Shown: positions 8,546-18,046, numbered from the stretch's first letter. The stretch is 64,000 nucleotides of DNA from Hyphomicrobiales bacterium (GCA_021775425.1 JAJFHX010000045.1:1-64000), one strand, 5' to 3'. The notes: generated from the letters alone by a model not told the origin. Translations and numbers: made by a program.

Positions 8546-9248
8546 TGCGCCGCTTCCTTCTGGCGATAAAATAGGCTGCCGTGCCGCCTATCAGACCAGT
8601 GCCAAGGAGTGCTAAATCAGGATAAGTATAGATAAAAAAGATTGAGAGTACGCTGCCGATCGCAAAGGCGTATTTTTCGGCCAGATGTTTCACCGCACCA
8701 AATGTGGAGAGAAAGAAATACATCGGTGTAATCAACAGAGTGGCTGCTGCCACATTGGTCGGCAATAAATGCGAAGCGTAAAACCCGATCACTGTGGCGA
8801 CCAATGTCATTGATGACAGGCTGAGACACATACCAAGACAAAATGGTGCTCTTTGTTCTCTTGGCAATTTTGGCAAGAGTTGCATGGACTGGATCCACAC
8901 CGTGACGGCCACATAATGAACGATGATCATGAGCATCCATCTTGGGGTGTCTTTATCACGGACTACTGGCATCATTGAAACAGAAAGGGGAAGCAGGCGG
9001 ATGGCTGTTAGCGTGGTTGCGATGGCTGCTGTTAAAATGCTGCCGCCTCTTGCGAGTTCGTCAACAAGCACGACCTGGCCGGGGACTGCGAATGTGAATA
9101 GTGACAGACCCAGACCGACTGAGAGATCTATATTCGTGCCATTTACCAGAGCCCCATAGGCAAAAAATGTCGTGAAGAGGACGATGCCCGCAGGGGTCAT
9201 TGAGGAGCGACACCCGTTCAGGAAATATTGACGCTGTTGTTTGTTCAT
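8538..9248 (-). CDS. azlC: AzlC-type branched-chain amino acid exporter large subunit
   Basis: A 236-aa polytopic inner-membrane protein with about six to seven hydrophobic segments. It is the large subunit of an AzlCD exporter. Conserved marks include FTTFFAYGALV near the N-terminus, GLSLFTFAVPGQVVL and the ARGGS turn followed by the RLLPLSVSMMP segment. ATG 9248 gives the usual short cytosolic N-terminus (MNKQQRQ); a TTG ten codons earlier is in frame but less convincing. The gene is followed by azlD with an eight-base overlap. Substrate specificity is inferred from family only. Confidence 0.87.
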   Translation of the reverse strand: MNKQQRQYFLNGCRSSMTPAGIVLFTTFFAYGALVNGTNIDLSVGLGLSLFTFAVPGQVVLVDELARGGSILTAAIATTLTAIRLLPLSVSMMPVVRDKDTPRWMLMIIVHYVAVTVWIQSMQLLPKLPREQRAPFCLGMCLSLSSMTLVATVIGFYASHLLPTNVAAATLLITPMYFFLSTFGAVKHLAEKYAFAIGSVLSIFFIYTYPDLALLGTGLIGGTAAYFIARRKRRND

Positions 9249-9363
9249 TGGTCTCGGTTCATTTGTTCCACACAACAATACAGCGATGGATTTTAAAGTC
9301 CATCGCTGCGTGAAAAAATGATGTTAATTGTTTGTTTTGCTTACAGTTTTAGTAAACCATAGC

Positions 9364-11787
9364 TTACTCTGTTTTATCAGCAGGTGGTTTGCCTGTTTTT
9401 TTGGATGCGGTGTTTTTGCGGCGCGTGGTCGTTTTTTTACTCGCCGGTACTGCACTGACTTTGGCTTTGGTTTTCTTCTTTGGCGCGGCCTTCTTTTCCG
9501 GCACTTCTGGCGCTACATAATTAAATGTGAGGGCTTTGTCTGCGCCTTCTCCGTCAACGCTGACTTCGACCGTTCCGCCATTTTCCAGTTTGCCAAACAG
9601 TAATTCTTCAGCAAGTGGTTTTTTGATATATTCCTGGATGACACGCGCTAAAGGTCTTGCTCCATATTTTGGATCATAGCCTTTATTCGCCAGCCATTTT
9701 TTCGCGTCTTCTGTCAGCTCGAATGCAACCGAGCGATCTGCCAGTTGTGCTTCAAGTTCATAGATGAATTTGTCGACAACTTTTGAGATTGTTGCAGGAG
9801 ACAGTGAGGCAAACGGAATGATCGCATCGAGACGATTGCGGAATTCCGGGCTGAAGATGCGGTTTAATTCTTCTTCATCATCACCGGTTCTTTCATCCCG
9901 ATTAAAGCCGATTGGTGCTTTGGCCAGATCTGCCGCACCGGCGTTAGAGGTCATAATCAGAATGACGTTTCTGAAATCAACCGCTTTGCCGTTATGATCT
10001 GTCAGTTTGCCGTGGTCCATCACCTGCAGAAGGATGTTGAAAATATCCGGATGGGCTTTTTCAATTTCATCAAGCAACAAGACACAATGCGGGTTCTGGT
10101 CAATGCCGTCCGTCAGCATGCCACCCTGATCGAAGCCGACATAGCCGGGAGGCGCACCGATAAGACGGGAAACTGCATGTTTTTCCATATATTCCGACAT
10201 ATCGAAACGTAGCATCTTCACGCCCATGGTATCAGCAAGCTGGCGGGCGACTTCGGTTTTACCAACACCTGTCGGACCTGAGAACAGATAGCAGCCAATG
10301 GGTTTATCCGGCTGGCGCAAACCTGCACGTGAGAGTTTGATTGCTGATGAAAGCGCGATGATGGCCTGATCCTGACCATACACAATGCGTTTCAGATCAC
10401 GCTCGAGATGTTTTAGAACTTCTGCATCTGATTTTGAAACCGATTTTGGCGGTATGCGTGCCATTGAGGCAATGGTTGCTTCAACCTCTTTCACACCAAT
10501 GACCTTGCGGCGCTTTGATTCAGGCAGCAGCATTTGCGCAGCGCCTGTCTCGTCAAGCACATCAATGGCTTTGTCCGGCAGTTTTTTGTCGTGTAGATAT
10601 TTAACCGACAAATCCACTGAGGTTTTTACGGCCTGGTTGGTGTATTTGATATTATGATGTTTTTCATAATAAGGCTTGAGGCCATGCAGAATTTTGATGG
10701 TATCTTCAGGGCTTGGCTCTTCGATATCAATTTTCTGGAACCGACGGACCATGGCGCGGTCTTTTTCAAAATAATTTCTAAACTCTTTATAGGTTGTTGA
10801 ACCGATACAACGAACGGCACCATTGGCAAGCGCTGGCTTTAAGAGGTTTGAAGCATCCATTGCACCGCCAGATGTGGCACCGGCCCCAATAATGGTGTGA
10901 ATTTCATCAATAAAGATGACGGCGCCTGGCGTGCGCTCAATTTCTTTTATCACTGATTTAAGACGTTCTTCAAAATCACCGCGATACCTTGTGCCGGCGA
11001 GCAAAGCGCCCATATCGAGCTGGAAAATAACAGCGTCTTTTAAGACTTCAGGGACTTCATCATTAACTATGCGACGGGCAAGGCCTTCGGCAATGGCGGT
11101 TTTACCTACGCCTGGTTCACCCACAAACAATGGGTTGTTTTTTTGCCTGCGGCATAAAATTTGAATTGTTCTGTTAACCTCTTTTTCGCGGCCAATGAGC
11201 GGGTCAATGCGCCCTTCTTTGGCTTTTTTATTGAGATTTATGCAGAAATTATCAAGTGCATCTGGCTCGCGGTTTTCTTCTTCACCGGTTTCAACCGTGG
11301 CGGCATCATCATCAACGCCGCGCACTGGCCTTGTTTCAGACTGATCTGATCTTTTGGCTGTGCCGTGGCTGATATATTTTACCGCGTCATAGCGGGTCAT
11401 GTTCTGTTCCTGAAGGAAGAAAGCGGCATGGCTTTCCCGTTCAGCGAAAATGGCGACAAGCACATTTGCACCAGTGACTTCTTCACGCCCGGATGACTGG
11501 ACATGAATGAGGGCGCGCTGAACCACGCGCTGAAAACCGGTTGTTGGCTGGACATCTTCAATTTCAGTTGCGACAAGGACATCAAGCTCATCGTCAATAT
11601 ACTGGACGAGTTGGCGTCTTAACAATTCAAGGTTGACACTACAGGCACGCATCACCGCTGACGCATCTTTATCATCTATCAGTGACAGCAACAGATGTTC
11701 TAATGTTGCATATTCCTGACGGCGATCACTTGCATATTCAAGTGCGCGATGAATGGCGTCTTCTAGACTTTCTGTAAATGATGGCAT
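9364..11787 (-). CDS. clpA: ATP-dependent Clp protease ATP-binding subunit ClpA
   Basis: An AAA+ unfoldase that delivers N-degron and other substrates to ClpP. The 807-aa protein has the Clp N-domain (about 1-145), an acidic linker, AAA1 with Walker A GEPGVGKT (223-230) and AAA2 with GPTGVGKT, then the D2-small domain. The ClpP-docking loop carries IGF in APIGFNRD. The last 43 residues (from about 765) are an unusual Lys/Ala/Pro-rich basic tail absent from E. coli ClpA. The gene starts six bases after the clpS stop, so clpS-clpA form one operon as in other alphaproteobacteria. Confidence 0.97.
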   Translation of the reverse strand: MPSFTESLEDAIHRALEYASDRRQEYATLEHLLLSLIDDKDASAVMRACSVNLELLRRQLVQYIDDELDVLVATEIEDVQPTTGFQRVVQRALIHVQSSGREEVTGANVLVAIFAERESHAAFFLQEQNMTRYDAVKYISHGTAKRSDQSETRPVRGVDDDAATVETGEEENREPDALDNFCINLNKKAKEGRIDPLIGREKEVNRTIQILCRRQKNNPLFVGEPGVGKTAIAEGLARRIVNDEVPEVLKDAVIFQLDMGALLAGTRYRGDFEERLKSVIKEIERTPGAVIFIDEIHTIIGAGATSGGAMDASNLLKPALANGAVRCIGSTTYKEFRNYFEKDRAMVRRFQKIDIEEPSPEDTIKILHGLKPYYEKHHNIKYTNQAVKTSVDLSVKYLHDKKLPDKAIDVLDETGAAQMLLPESKRRKVIGVKEVEATIASMARIPPKSVSKSDAEVLKHLERDLKRIVYGQDQAIIALSSAIKLSRAGLRQPDKPIGCYLFSGPTGVGKTEVARQLADTMGVKMLRFDMSEYMEKHAVSRLIGAPPGYVGFDQGGMLTDGIDQNPHCVLLLDEIEKAHPDIFNILLQVMDHGKLTDHNGKAVDFRNVILIMTSNAGAADLAKAPIGFNRDERTGDDEEELNRIFSPEFRNRLDAIIPFASLSPATISKVVDKFIYELEAQLADRSVAFELTEDAKKWLANKGYDPKYGARPLARVIQEYIKKPLAEELLFGKLENGGTVEVSVDGEGADKALTFNYVAPEVPEKKAAPKKKTKAKVSAVPASKKTTTRRKNTASKKTGKPPADKTE

Positions 11788-11793
11788 GGAAAG

Positions 11794-12165
11794 TTACTCC
11801 TTCTCCATGGTGCACTGCAAGGGGTGTTGATGCTCCTGAGCAAACAACATAACCTGGGTTACTTTTGTTTCTGCGACTTCATAGGTAAAAACCCCACAAA
11901 CGCCGACGCCACGATGATGAACATGAAGCATGATATTTTCTGCCTCCTGGCGTGATTTATTAAAAAACTGTTCTAAAATATAAACGACAAACTCCATTGG
12001 CGTGTAATCATCATTGAGTAATAAGACCTTATAAAGGCTGGGTTTCTTAGTTTTCTCTTTGACCTTCTCAGAAACGCCCGGCCCAATTACACCGTTATCT
12101 ATTCTGTCATCATCATCGCCTGAATTGCAGAATATGTCGTTAATATTACCCCTTAAAATCAACAT
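11794..12165 (-). CDS. clpS: ATP-dependent Clp protease adaptor ClpS
   Basis: The N-recognin adaptor that binds destabilising N-terminal residues and docks on the ClpA N-domain. The core (about 43-123) shows [35 protein letters not shown] and the C-terminal [10 protein letters not shown], with the Asn and Asp of NDD and the His of MLHVHHRG expected to bind the degron amine. A 40-residue acidic N-terminal extension precedes the core; it is long but common in this order. The ATG at 12165 has only a weak purine-rich site upstream, so the start is less certain than the gene. A second ClpS paralogue is not in the window. Confidence 0.95.
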   Translation of the reverse strand: MLILRGNINDIFCNSGDDDDRIDNGVIGPGVSEKVKEKTKKPSLYKVLLLNDDYTPMEFVVYILEQFFNKSRQEAENIMLHVHHRGVGVCGVFTYEVAETKVTQVMLFAQEHQHPLQCTMEKE

Positions 12166-13225
12166 TTTCTCGTCTGTATCACTTTATTTAAAATCTTCGT
12201 CGTCTGTTTTGCGTTACAGATATCTTATATTACTCTGTTTCAACCTATCTGGTGATCAGCGTCTGGTTGAAATGGCTTAAATGTCTGATGCTTTGCACCT
12301 TTACAGATTAAGCTTCTTTTGTCCTTTTGTCACGAGTGGTTTATCGGGAATATTCTGACCATTAAATTTATAATTTATCACAGTGTTATTTATTCTTACC
12401 TGTTGTTTCACTTATAAGGGGTTTCGTCCGTTTTCTTCACTTAACTTTTAAACACCATTTAATTTTGGTGCACATTTTATGTTTTTTAATCCGGCTTCTA
12501 TCTTGCAATTTACCCTGCAAAATACAGACCACTCAGAATACTTCGTTACTTGATAATTTCTATCCTGTCATAGTTTTAAACCTCTGGCAGAATTTTTTTG
12601 TGTGAACCGTAGATTTATTACCCCTTTGGTAAATGACCAACATATTGAGAGAAGCAAACAGATTATAAAATTGAAACTGGATGAATTTCATTTTCACTAT
12701 CAATACTGAATTCTGATTTGGCTACCCCTGATTATATTTAGGAGACATTCAGATTTATTCAATTGTGAATAGGTGATTTAATTTAACCAAATGCCCCGCT
12801 TAAATAAGCGAATCAATTTAATGTTGTTGTTCGGGGTTAATTCTAATCTATTTGAACAGATGTTGAGTCATTAAAATTTTAATTAAATGTGAATTTTAAT
12901 TTTAACACTTCTCTAAAGTAATTCATTTACTGTTTTGAAACAGATGGTTTGGGTATTCTTTAAATTTTCAAATACAAATTGAAATTAGATGTTCGATCTA
13001 ATTAATGCCCCAAATTAATGGTGTTCTCTAAATTCGAGGCCAACCTAAATTGCTATCTTGAACTGATTTATTCAGATCTGGCTGATCATGCGTTTGTTAT
13101 TCTGGGCGTCTATCTAAACTCATGGTGGTTAAAACAATCTGACAATTTGTCAGACACTAGATTTTTGATCTGTGGATTTTTGATCTGAATGTTTGTTTTA
13201 TGGCAGGAACTTTGAAGAGACAAAC
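12166..13225. promoter_or_regulatory. AT-rich divergent intergenic region between clpS and dacF
   Basis: About 1.06 kb without a convincing gene in either strand. It must hold promoters for clpSA (leftward) and dacF (rightward). Visible structure: a palindrome CGCTTA/TAAGCG at 12797-12810 enclosed by CCCCG (12794) and CGGGG (12832), and a perfect 7-bp hairpin ATTAGAT-GTTCG-ATCTAAT at 12984-13002. AATGCCCC occurs at both about 12790 and 13004. In many Rhizobiales a phasin gene sits here; none is visible. I cannot assign transcription starts. Confidence 0.5.
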
Positions 13226-14698
13226 ATGCGAAATATAGTTTTTTGTGTCACGAACCTTTGTGCCTTCCGGCAAATCTTATCTGGTTTTATTATATCGATA
13301 TTTCTTATTATGAGCTCAACCAGTGTGTTTGCTGCGCGCAAGTCTGCAGCAATGGCGATTGATGCTCACAGCGGCAAAATCCTTTATTCTCATAATATTG
13401 ATAAGCCGCATCACCCGGCTTCACTTACAAAAATCATGACACTTTATATGCTGTTTGAATTTTTGCAGGCTGGACGTCTGAAGCTGGATTCAAAACTTAT
13501 TATCACTCAAAATGCTTATAATCAGGCGCCATCGAAACTTGGATTAAAACCAGGTTCCACGATCAGGGTTGAAGATGCGATTAAAATTCTGGTTACAAAG
13601 AGTGCGAATGATGTGGCTGTGGCTGTTGCTGAAAATCTTGGTGGGTCTGAGTGGAAATTTTCACAACTCATGACCTGGAAAGCCCGGAAAATGGGCATGA
13701 ATAAAACTCAGTTTGTAAACGCTTCCGGATTGCCGAACAAAAAACAGGTCACGACTGCGCGGGATATGATTACCCTTGCGATGCGTATTCAAAAGGACTT
13801 TCCACAATATTACCCCTATTTTGCAATGCGCAAATTTACTTATAAGGGCAAGACTTATAAAAATCATAACCGGCTGATGTCACGCATGGGTGGAATTGAT
13901 GGGATTAAGACCGGCTACACCAGAGCTTCAGGTTTCAACCTGACTTCTTCAATCTGGAAGGGACGGCGCCATGTTGTAGCGGTTGTTATGGGCGGTAAAA
14001 CAGCGAGACGGCGTGATAACTTCATGAAGAAGGTTCTGAATAAATCAATTCGCAAAGCGAAAAACGGTGTTAGCAAGAAACAGTTTGTTGCCGCTAATTA
14101 CAAGCGCAATGTACCGCCAAAAAGAGTTGCGCGGGTTAAACCTGTTGAGCGTCCTGCTCGTAAAACACCACCAAAACGTGTTGCTGTTGCCCCTGCGCCC
14201 ACGCTTGATGAGCAGCGCATGGCGCTTGGTGGCAAACTGCCTGCCGCAAAAAGACAAGTTACTGGTAAAGATGATCAGCAATTAAAACAAGATAGCGGCA
14301 ATAAAATTCTAGCGCGGCTGGGCGGACAGAAAGTTACTCCTGCAAATGATCCGGAAGTTGTCAGCGGTGCGAGACTGGCTGTTTCCAAAGATCAGGATGC
14401 AACAGTTGCCTTGAAACAAAAGGCAGACGCTGCCCGGTCTGAGGTGGCGCCGGAAGGTCCGTATCATATTCAGATTGGTGCTTTTGGTTCTGAAGAGGAT
14501 GCACAAAGACGGTTGCACTCCATAACTTCTTCGGCTGGTGTCTTATTAAAGGGGCATCAAAGTTTCACGATGCTGGTACCGCAAAATAATGTTTACCGGG
14601 CTCGTTTTGCCGGATTTAGTGAACAGGAAGCTCGCAAGACCTGCAAATTACTCAAAAGAAAGTCGATTGATTGTCTTGCTGTTTCGGCTAACCGCTAA
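13226..14698 (+). CDS. D-alanyl-D-alanine carboxypeptidase with C-terminal SPOR domain
   Basis: A penicillin-binding protein of the DacF/S11 family that trims the terminal D-Ala from peptidoglycan stem peptides. The signal sequence ends near residue 37 (VFAA). Catalytic motifs are SLTK (66-69), SAN (126-128) and KTG (229-231). After the S11 domain a Lys/Arg/Pro-rich linker (about 265-400) leads to a SPOR domain (about 410-490), which binds denuded glycan at the division site. ATG 13226 has GAAGAGA before it; a TTG eleven codons upstream is in frame but lacks a site. The protein is exported and anchored to the wall by SPOR (inference from family). Confidence 0.93.
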   Translation: MRNIVFCVTNLCAFRQILSGFIISIFLIMSSTSVFAARKSAAMAIDAHSGKILYSHNIDKPHHPASLTKIMTLYMLFEFLQAGRLKLDSKLIITQNAYNQAPSKLGLKPGSTIRVEDAIKILVTKSANDVAVAVAENLGGSEWKFSQLMTWKARKMGMNKTQFVNASGLPNKKQVTTARDMITLAMRIQKDFPQYYPYFAMRKFTYKGKTYKNHNRLMSRMGGIDGIKTGYTRASGFNLTSSIWKGRRHVVAVVMGGKTARRRDNFMKKVLNKSIRKAKNGVSKKQFVAANYKRNVPPKRVARVKPVERPARKTPPKRVAVAPAPTLDEQRMALGGKLPAAKRQVTGKDDQQLKQDSGNKILARLGGQKVTPANDPEVVSGARLAVSKDQDATVALKQKADAARSEVAPEGPYHIQIGAFGSEEDAQRRLHSITSSAGVLLKGHQSFTMLVPQNNVYRARFAGFSEQEARKTCKLLKRKSIDCLAVSANR

Positions 14699-14707
14699 AA
14701 ATTTCAT

Positions 14708-14735
14708 GGGGGAGATTAATTTATCTCCCCTTTTA
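14708..14735 (+). terminator. Rho-independent terminator of dacF
   Basis: A perfect 8-bp stem GGGGAGAT/ATCTCCCC with a six-base loop is followed by TTTT, ten bases after the dacF stop. Confidence 0.85.
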
Positions 14736-14800
14736 TCCTCAAAATGATTATTAAATCATCACAGCAGTTTTTGGGTGGCTAACTTGATCCTGAATATTCA

Positions 14801-15490
14801 TTAATTCAGCAATTTGTCTTTTGCCATATTGATTTTAGCGGCCAGTATTTCTGCCCCGCCCTGATCAGGGTGAAATTTTTTCATCAGTGTTTTATGAGCC
14901 GACTTGATGGCTTCTTCTGAGAGATTGTCAGAGAGGCCCAGTATCATTATGGCCTGTTGCTTTGAAATGGCTCCTGTTGTGCCTGCATCGTTTGTGTCCG
15001 TATATTTTTTACCATCAAGCGTTTGCTGCCAGCCCGGGTGAACTTTATTCATATAGGCCAATAGCAGCAATTTGCTTTCCTTATCCTTTTTTTGATAATG
15101 AGCCAGAAGGCTGAGGCAATCAGTAAGTGAGAGTTCTGGCAGGCCCTGGCCTGCTTCCGGTCCTCTTATGATTGTGCCTGAAATCAGCCCTGTATCGGGC
15201 ACAAGATATAGCTCGATGAATTTTGACATGATGGTAGGCCGGCCGGGAATATAGTTTGCTGAGCGCTGGCCCATTTTTTCCTGAATGCTGTCCGGCCAGT
15301 TTACGGCCCCTATGCCGCCTGTTGATTTAAACAGATACCAGGAAATAATTAGCAATGGGATTGCAACGGCAACGAAGCCTCTTGATAGAGCCATGATCGC
15401 GAAGATGATCAATGTCCATGCCAGCGATTTAGCACCAAAACGGAAGTAGATATACAGTGTGATAACACTGGCTGCCAGGAAGTAATGCAT
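14801..15490 (-). CDS. Membrane-anchored J-domain protein
   Basis: A 229-aa protein with two or three hydrophobic helices in the first 60 residues and a C-terminal J-domain (about 170-229). The HPD tripeptide that stimulates DnaK ATPase is present at 207-209 in KKFHPDQGG. The layout resembles TIM14/DjlC-like proteins of alphaproteobacteria, with the J-domain at the extreme C-terminus on the cytosolic side. ATG 15490 follows GAGAG by about eight bases; a TTG six codons earlier is in frame. Partner substrates are unknown. It is divergent from panC. Confidence 0.85.
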   Translation of the reverse strand: MHYFLAASVITLYIYFRFGAKSLAWTLIIFAIMALSRGFVAVAIPLLIISWYLFKSTGGIGAVNWPDSIQEKMGQRSANYIPGRPTIMSKFIELYLVPDTGLISGTIIRGPEAGQGLPELSLTDCLSLLAHYQKKDKESKLLLLAYMNKVHPGWQQTLDGKKYTDTNDAGTTGAISKQQAIMILGLSDNLSEEAIKSAHKTLMKKFHPDQGGAEILAAKINMAKDKLLN

Positions 15491-15662
15491 AGAGGCTCTC
15501 TCACCCAAATTTATGTCTGATTTATTATTGTTTTCTTCAATCTATAACGAAGCGAAAGCCGGTCAAAGATAAAGCTGCGCTTTGGGATAATTATTTTCAT
15601 TGCCGGAGCGGATCAGTTCGTTATATCTCTGTTTGCAATAATGAACAAATGAGGTTCTTTTT

Positions 15663-16517
15663 ATGGATGACCACCGTTTATCGATTGTCAGTTCGGTTGA
15701 GGTTCTGCGTGAAGAGATTGCATTGTTAAGGGGACAGAATAAATCGATCGCTTTTGTGCCGACAATGGGGGCTTTGCATGAAGGTCATTTATCGCTGATT
15801 GACTTTGCCAGGTCTAAAGCGGATCAGGTGGTTAGTTCGATTTTTGTTAACCCGAAGCAATTTGGCGCAGGAGAAGACCTTGATGCTTATCCGCGGCCAC
15901 TGGTTGAGGATATCAGAGCGCTTGAAGGGAGAAAGACGGATATTGTTTTTACTCCCGCTCAAAAGGAAGTTTACCCTGATAACTTTGCGACTGAGATTCA
16001 TGTCAGCGAGTTGACTGATATGCTGTGCGGTGAAAGCCGCCCGGGGCATTTTGATGGCATGGCAACTGTGGTTGTTAAATTACTGCTGATGGTTATGCCT
16101 GATTTTGCTGTTTTTGGCGAAAAGGACTATCAGCAGCTGATGGTCATTCGCCGGTTTGTTAGTGACCTTAATATTCCGGTTGAAATTTTGGGGGCGCCGA
16201 TTGTCAGAGATAAAGACGGGCTGGCGCTTTCTTCGCGCAATGCCTATCTGACGGACTCTGAAAGGGAACTTGCGCCACTCATTTATCAAACGCTGCAAGA
16301 GTTATCCACCGGCATAAAATCTGGGGATAAAATCAGTCAGATTATGCCTCAAGCCCGTGAAAAGCTAACAAATTCTGGATTTGATGTTGATTACCTTGAG
16401 GTTCGATCAGCTAAAACTCTGGCGTTGATATCAGACAAAATCGGGGCTGAACCTGCCCGTATATTTGTTGCCGCCCGTCTTGGATCCACAAGACTTATAG
16501 ATAATATCGCTATCTGA
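15663..16517 (+). CDS. panC: Pantothenate synthetase
   Basis: Joins pantoate and beta-alanine with ATP to give pantothenate, the precursor of coenzyme A. The 284-aa length is standard. Motifs: the nucleotide-binding PTMGALHEGH (33-42, HIGH-like), FVNPKQFG, the GEKDYQQL segment with the KMSKS-equivalent later in ALSSRNAYL. A GAGG about nine bases before the ATG supports the start. No panB adjoins it in this window, unlike genomes with a panBC operon. It is divergent from the J-domain gene and followed by a long non-coding region. Confidence 0.96.
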   Translation: MDDHRLSIVSSVEVLREEIALLRGQNKSIAFVPTMGALHEGHLSLIDFARSKADQVVSSIFVNPKQFGAGEDLDAYPRPLVEDIRALEGRKTDIVFTPAQKEVYPDNFATEIHVSELTDMLCGESRPGHFDGMATVVVKLLLMVMPDFAVFGEKDYQQLMVIRRFVSDLNIPVEILGAPIVRDKDGLALSSRNAYLTDSERELAPLIYQTLQELSTGIKSGDKISQIMPQAREKLTNSGFDVDYLEVRSAKTLALISDKIGAEPARIFVAARLGSTRLIDNIAI

Positions 16518-16812
16518 GGCTAGCGATGATTTCACGCCGGAATAAATTTTATATCGCTGTTTATCAGGTGCGATATGATCAATATGCACTAAATCTGGAA
16601 TTTTTCTTGCCGCAACCATAGTCTTCATTGGCATTGTTAAACCCATGAATGGTATGATCTAAAGTGATTTGTTGTATTGCGGGAAAATCTTTTATTGGGG
16701 GATCAGGTAGAGAAAAGGGCTGACGCTCAATCTATAAATTGAATGAATGCCAGCCCTCTCAAATGATGCAATATGAACATTACTCTGCTCATAAAACATT
16801 TTTTTTATACAG

Positions 16813-16944
16813 TACGCATTACTAGACAGGTCCATTTGACAGAAACTTATATGTCCAGCACATAAGCTATGTCGATACGCAATACGATGGGCCTTGATAC
16901 TGATTATATAATACGCGGTACTAATCAGCAATACGCAATTACTA
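16813..16944. repeat. Iteron-like cluster of TACGCNNTACTA
   Basis: Four copies in 132 bases: TACGCATTACTA (16813), TACGCAATACGA (16876), TACGCGGTACTA (16912) and TACGCAATTACTA (16932, one extra base). They all face the same way. A protein-binding array is a reasonable reading; spacing is irregular, and no replication gene is nearby, so an origin is unlikely. Confidence 0.45.
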
Positions 16945-17046
16945 AACTCAGTACTTTATACAAATTTTACGCTTAAAAACTTCGATATAATGGCGGTAAA
17001 TCCGGCTCTGTTATATCTCACTCAACAGGTACTTTTTTAAAAAAGG

Positions 17047-17240
17047 GTGTTAACTGATGCCGCGTTCTGATTTGCGTCGGACACGGGGAGGGTCCGTTTT
17101 TTGGGGGGAGTGCTCAGCACACAACACCAGTTAACACTTAGATCATTTTCATACACATAACATATGGCCTGACCTTAAAATGATCCTGAGGGGGACTTTG
17201 GGGGGCTGATAGTTCAGAACCACTCAAGATCAGGCCAACA
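17047..17240 (+). ncRNA. Candidate structured RNA of unknown family
   Basis: Three separate inverted repeats of 8-10 bp (arms listed in the region entry) could fold most of this stretch. A TATAAT-like box lies at 16985-16990. A terminator-like hairpin with TTTTTT lies at 17078-17102, and G-runs (GGGGGG) occur at about 17103 and 17199. I do not recognise 6S, tmRNA, RNase P or SRP RNA in it. Strand and ends are guesses. Confidence 0.3.
17078..17102 (+). terminator. Weak terminator-like hairpin inside the structured region
   Basis: A short GC stem CGGAC/GTCCG with a 9-base loop, followed by six T and six G. It may end a small transcript from the TATAAT-like box near 16985. Confidence 0.4.
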
Positions 17241-17425
17241 GGCTATGTTACTTATATAGATAGGTAATGAGGCTCAAAATTGAAGGGTTTAAGGCGATTT
17301 CGTGATATTTATTACAAAATATTACAATTCTGTAATAACCAGCATTCAGTTGTTTTGTTCAAAGGTTGATCTTCTCGTTTTTGCAAGGCATGATTAGTGG
17401 TGTGTTGTTACTAATGGAGGTGCAT

Positions 17426-17923
17426 TTGAGCTCAAGCGATCCGGTTATTCCATTTCCTGGCCGATCTGGGGCTATGAACGCCCAATCTGGCAGGATTGCT
17501 GCAAAATCATCCGGTTCACGTATTGGTTCTTATTATCAGCACTCCCAGGCTAAAGCTGTAAACACTTTGCCACGAAAAACGATCGTTCTTTCTACCAATG
17601 CTCATCTGCAAAAAAACACCCCTGATCCGCTGGTCAGTTTCCAGCGTAAAGAGCTGAACCTTATTCTTTCATGTTATGGGGCGATGGTGTCTAAGGGAGA
17701 GTGGCGTGATTATGCGATTGATATGGGGGTGAGTGCCGCGCAGTTTGCTATTTTCAGGCACAGCAGCGAGCAACCTTTATACCGGATTGAAAAAATCCCA
17801 GCGCTGGCTAAGAAGCAGGGAATGTATCAGTTGTTTGGTACTGACGGTCGGATCTTGAAGCGCGGGCATGAATTGAAAGCCCTGTTAAAGTTTTTTGATA
17901 AAAAACTGGAACTGGTGAAGTAA
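17426..17923 (+). CDS. DUF2794 family protein
   Basis: A 165-aa protein whose C-terminal part (about 75-165) matches DUF2794: the FQRKELNLILSCYGAMV segment, GEWRDYAIDMG, PLYRIEKIPALAKKQG and RILKRGHELKALL. The N-terminal 70 residues are low-complexity and probably disordered. The start is taken as TTG 17426 because GGAGG lies exactly five bases before it and because the protein then begins SSSDPVIPFPG, a motif seen at the family's N-terminus. Earlier ATGs at 17390 and 17414 are in frame without comparable sites. The function of the family is unknown. It is followed by a strong bidirectional terminator. Confidence 0.83.
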   Translation: MSSSDPVIPFPGRSGAMNAQSGRIAAKSSGSRIGSYYQHSQAKAVNTLPRKTIVLSTNAHLQKNTPDPLVSFQRKELNLILSCYGAMVSKGEWRDYAIDMGVSAAQFAIFRHSSEQPLYRIEKIPALAKKQGMYQLFGTDGRILKRGHELKALLKFFDKKLELVK

Positions 17924-17991
17924 TGCCCGCGTTTTGTTCGTTGCTAGTTTCCTGGATCAGAACGTCTGATTTTTAAACCATTCATACACAA

Positions 17992-18020
17992 AAAAGCCCG
18001 GTCGTTTTGACCGGGCTTTT
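17992..18020. terminator. Bidirectional Rho-independent terminator
   Basis: A perfect 12-bp stem, AAAAGCCCGGTC with GACCGGGCTTTT, around a GTTTT loop. It has T on the 3' side of both strands, so it serves the DUF2794 gene and the convergent BI-1 gene. Confidence 0.93.
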
Positions 18021-18046
18021 CAATTTTATCACTTTAAAATATGTGA

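Larger units (their letters stand above)
16518..17425. other. Structured non-coding region downstream of panC
   Basis: About 0.9 kb with no credible gene. It contains a hairpin ATATCGC/GCGATAT (16552-16577), a long imperfect hairpin with arms AGGGCTG (16716-16722) and CAGCCCT (16751-16757), and four iteron-like TACGCNNTACTA copies (16813-16944). From 17041 to 17240 come nested inverted repeats: GTGTTAACTG/CAGTTAACAC (17047, 17128), GATCATTTT/AAAATGATC (17141, 17177) and TGGCCTGA/TCAGGCCA (17165, 17230). A GC-rich stem plus six T lies at 17078-17102. The density of structure suggests a non-coding RNA or regulatory region. Confidence 0.5.

Noticed and set aside
12166-13225. Phasin or other small gene in the clpS-dacF gap
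   Set aside because: No frame with a ribosome binding site and plausible composition is seen; the only short ATG frame (27 codons near 12791) has no site.
16813-16944. Replication origin based on iteron-like repeats
   Set aside because: No DnaA boxes, rep or par genes are near, and the spacing of the repeats is irregular.
16518-17425. 6S RNA, tmRNA, RNase P RNA or SRP RNA
   Set aside because: None of their signature segments (tmRNA tag codons, RNase P conserved core, SRP GGAAG loop) is visible in the inverted-repeat region.
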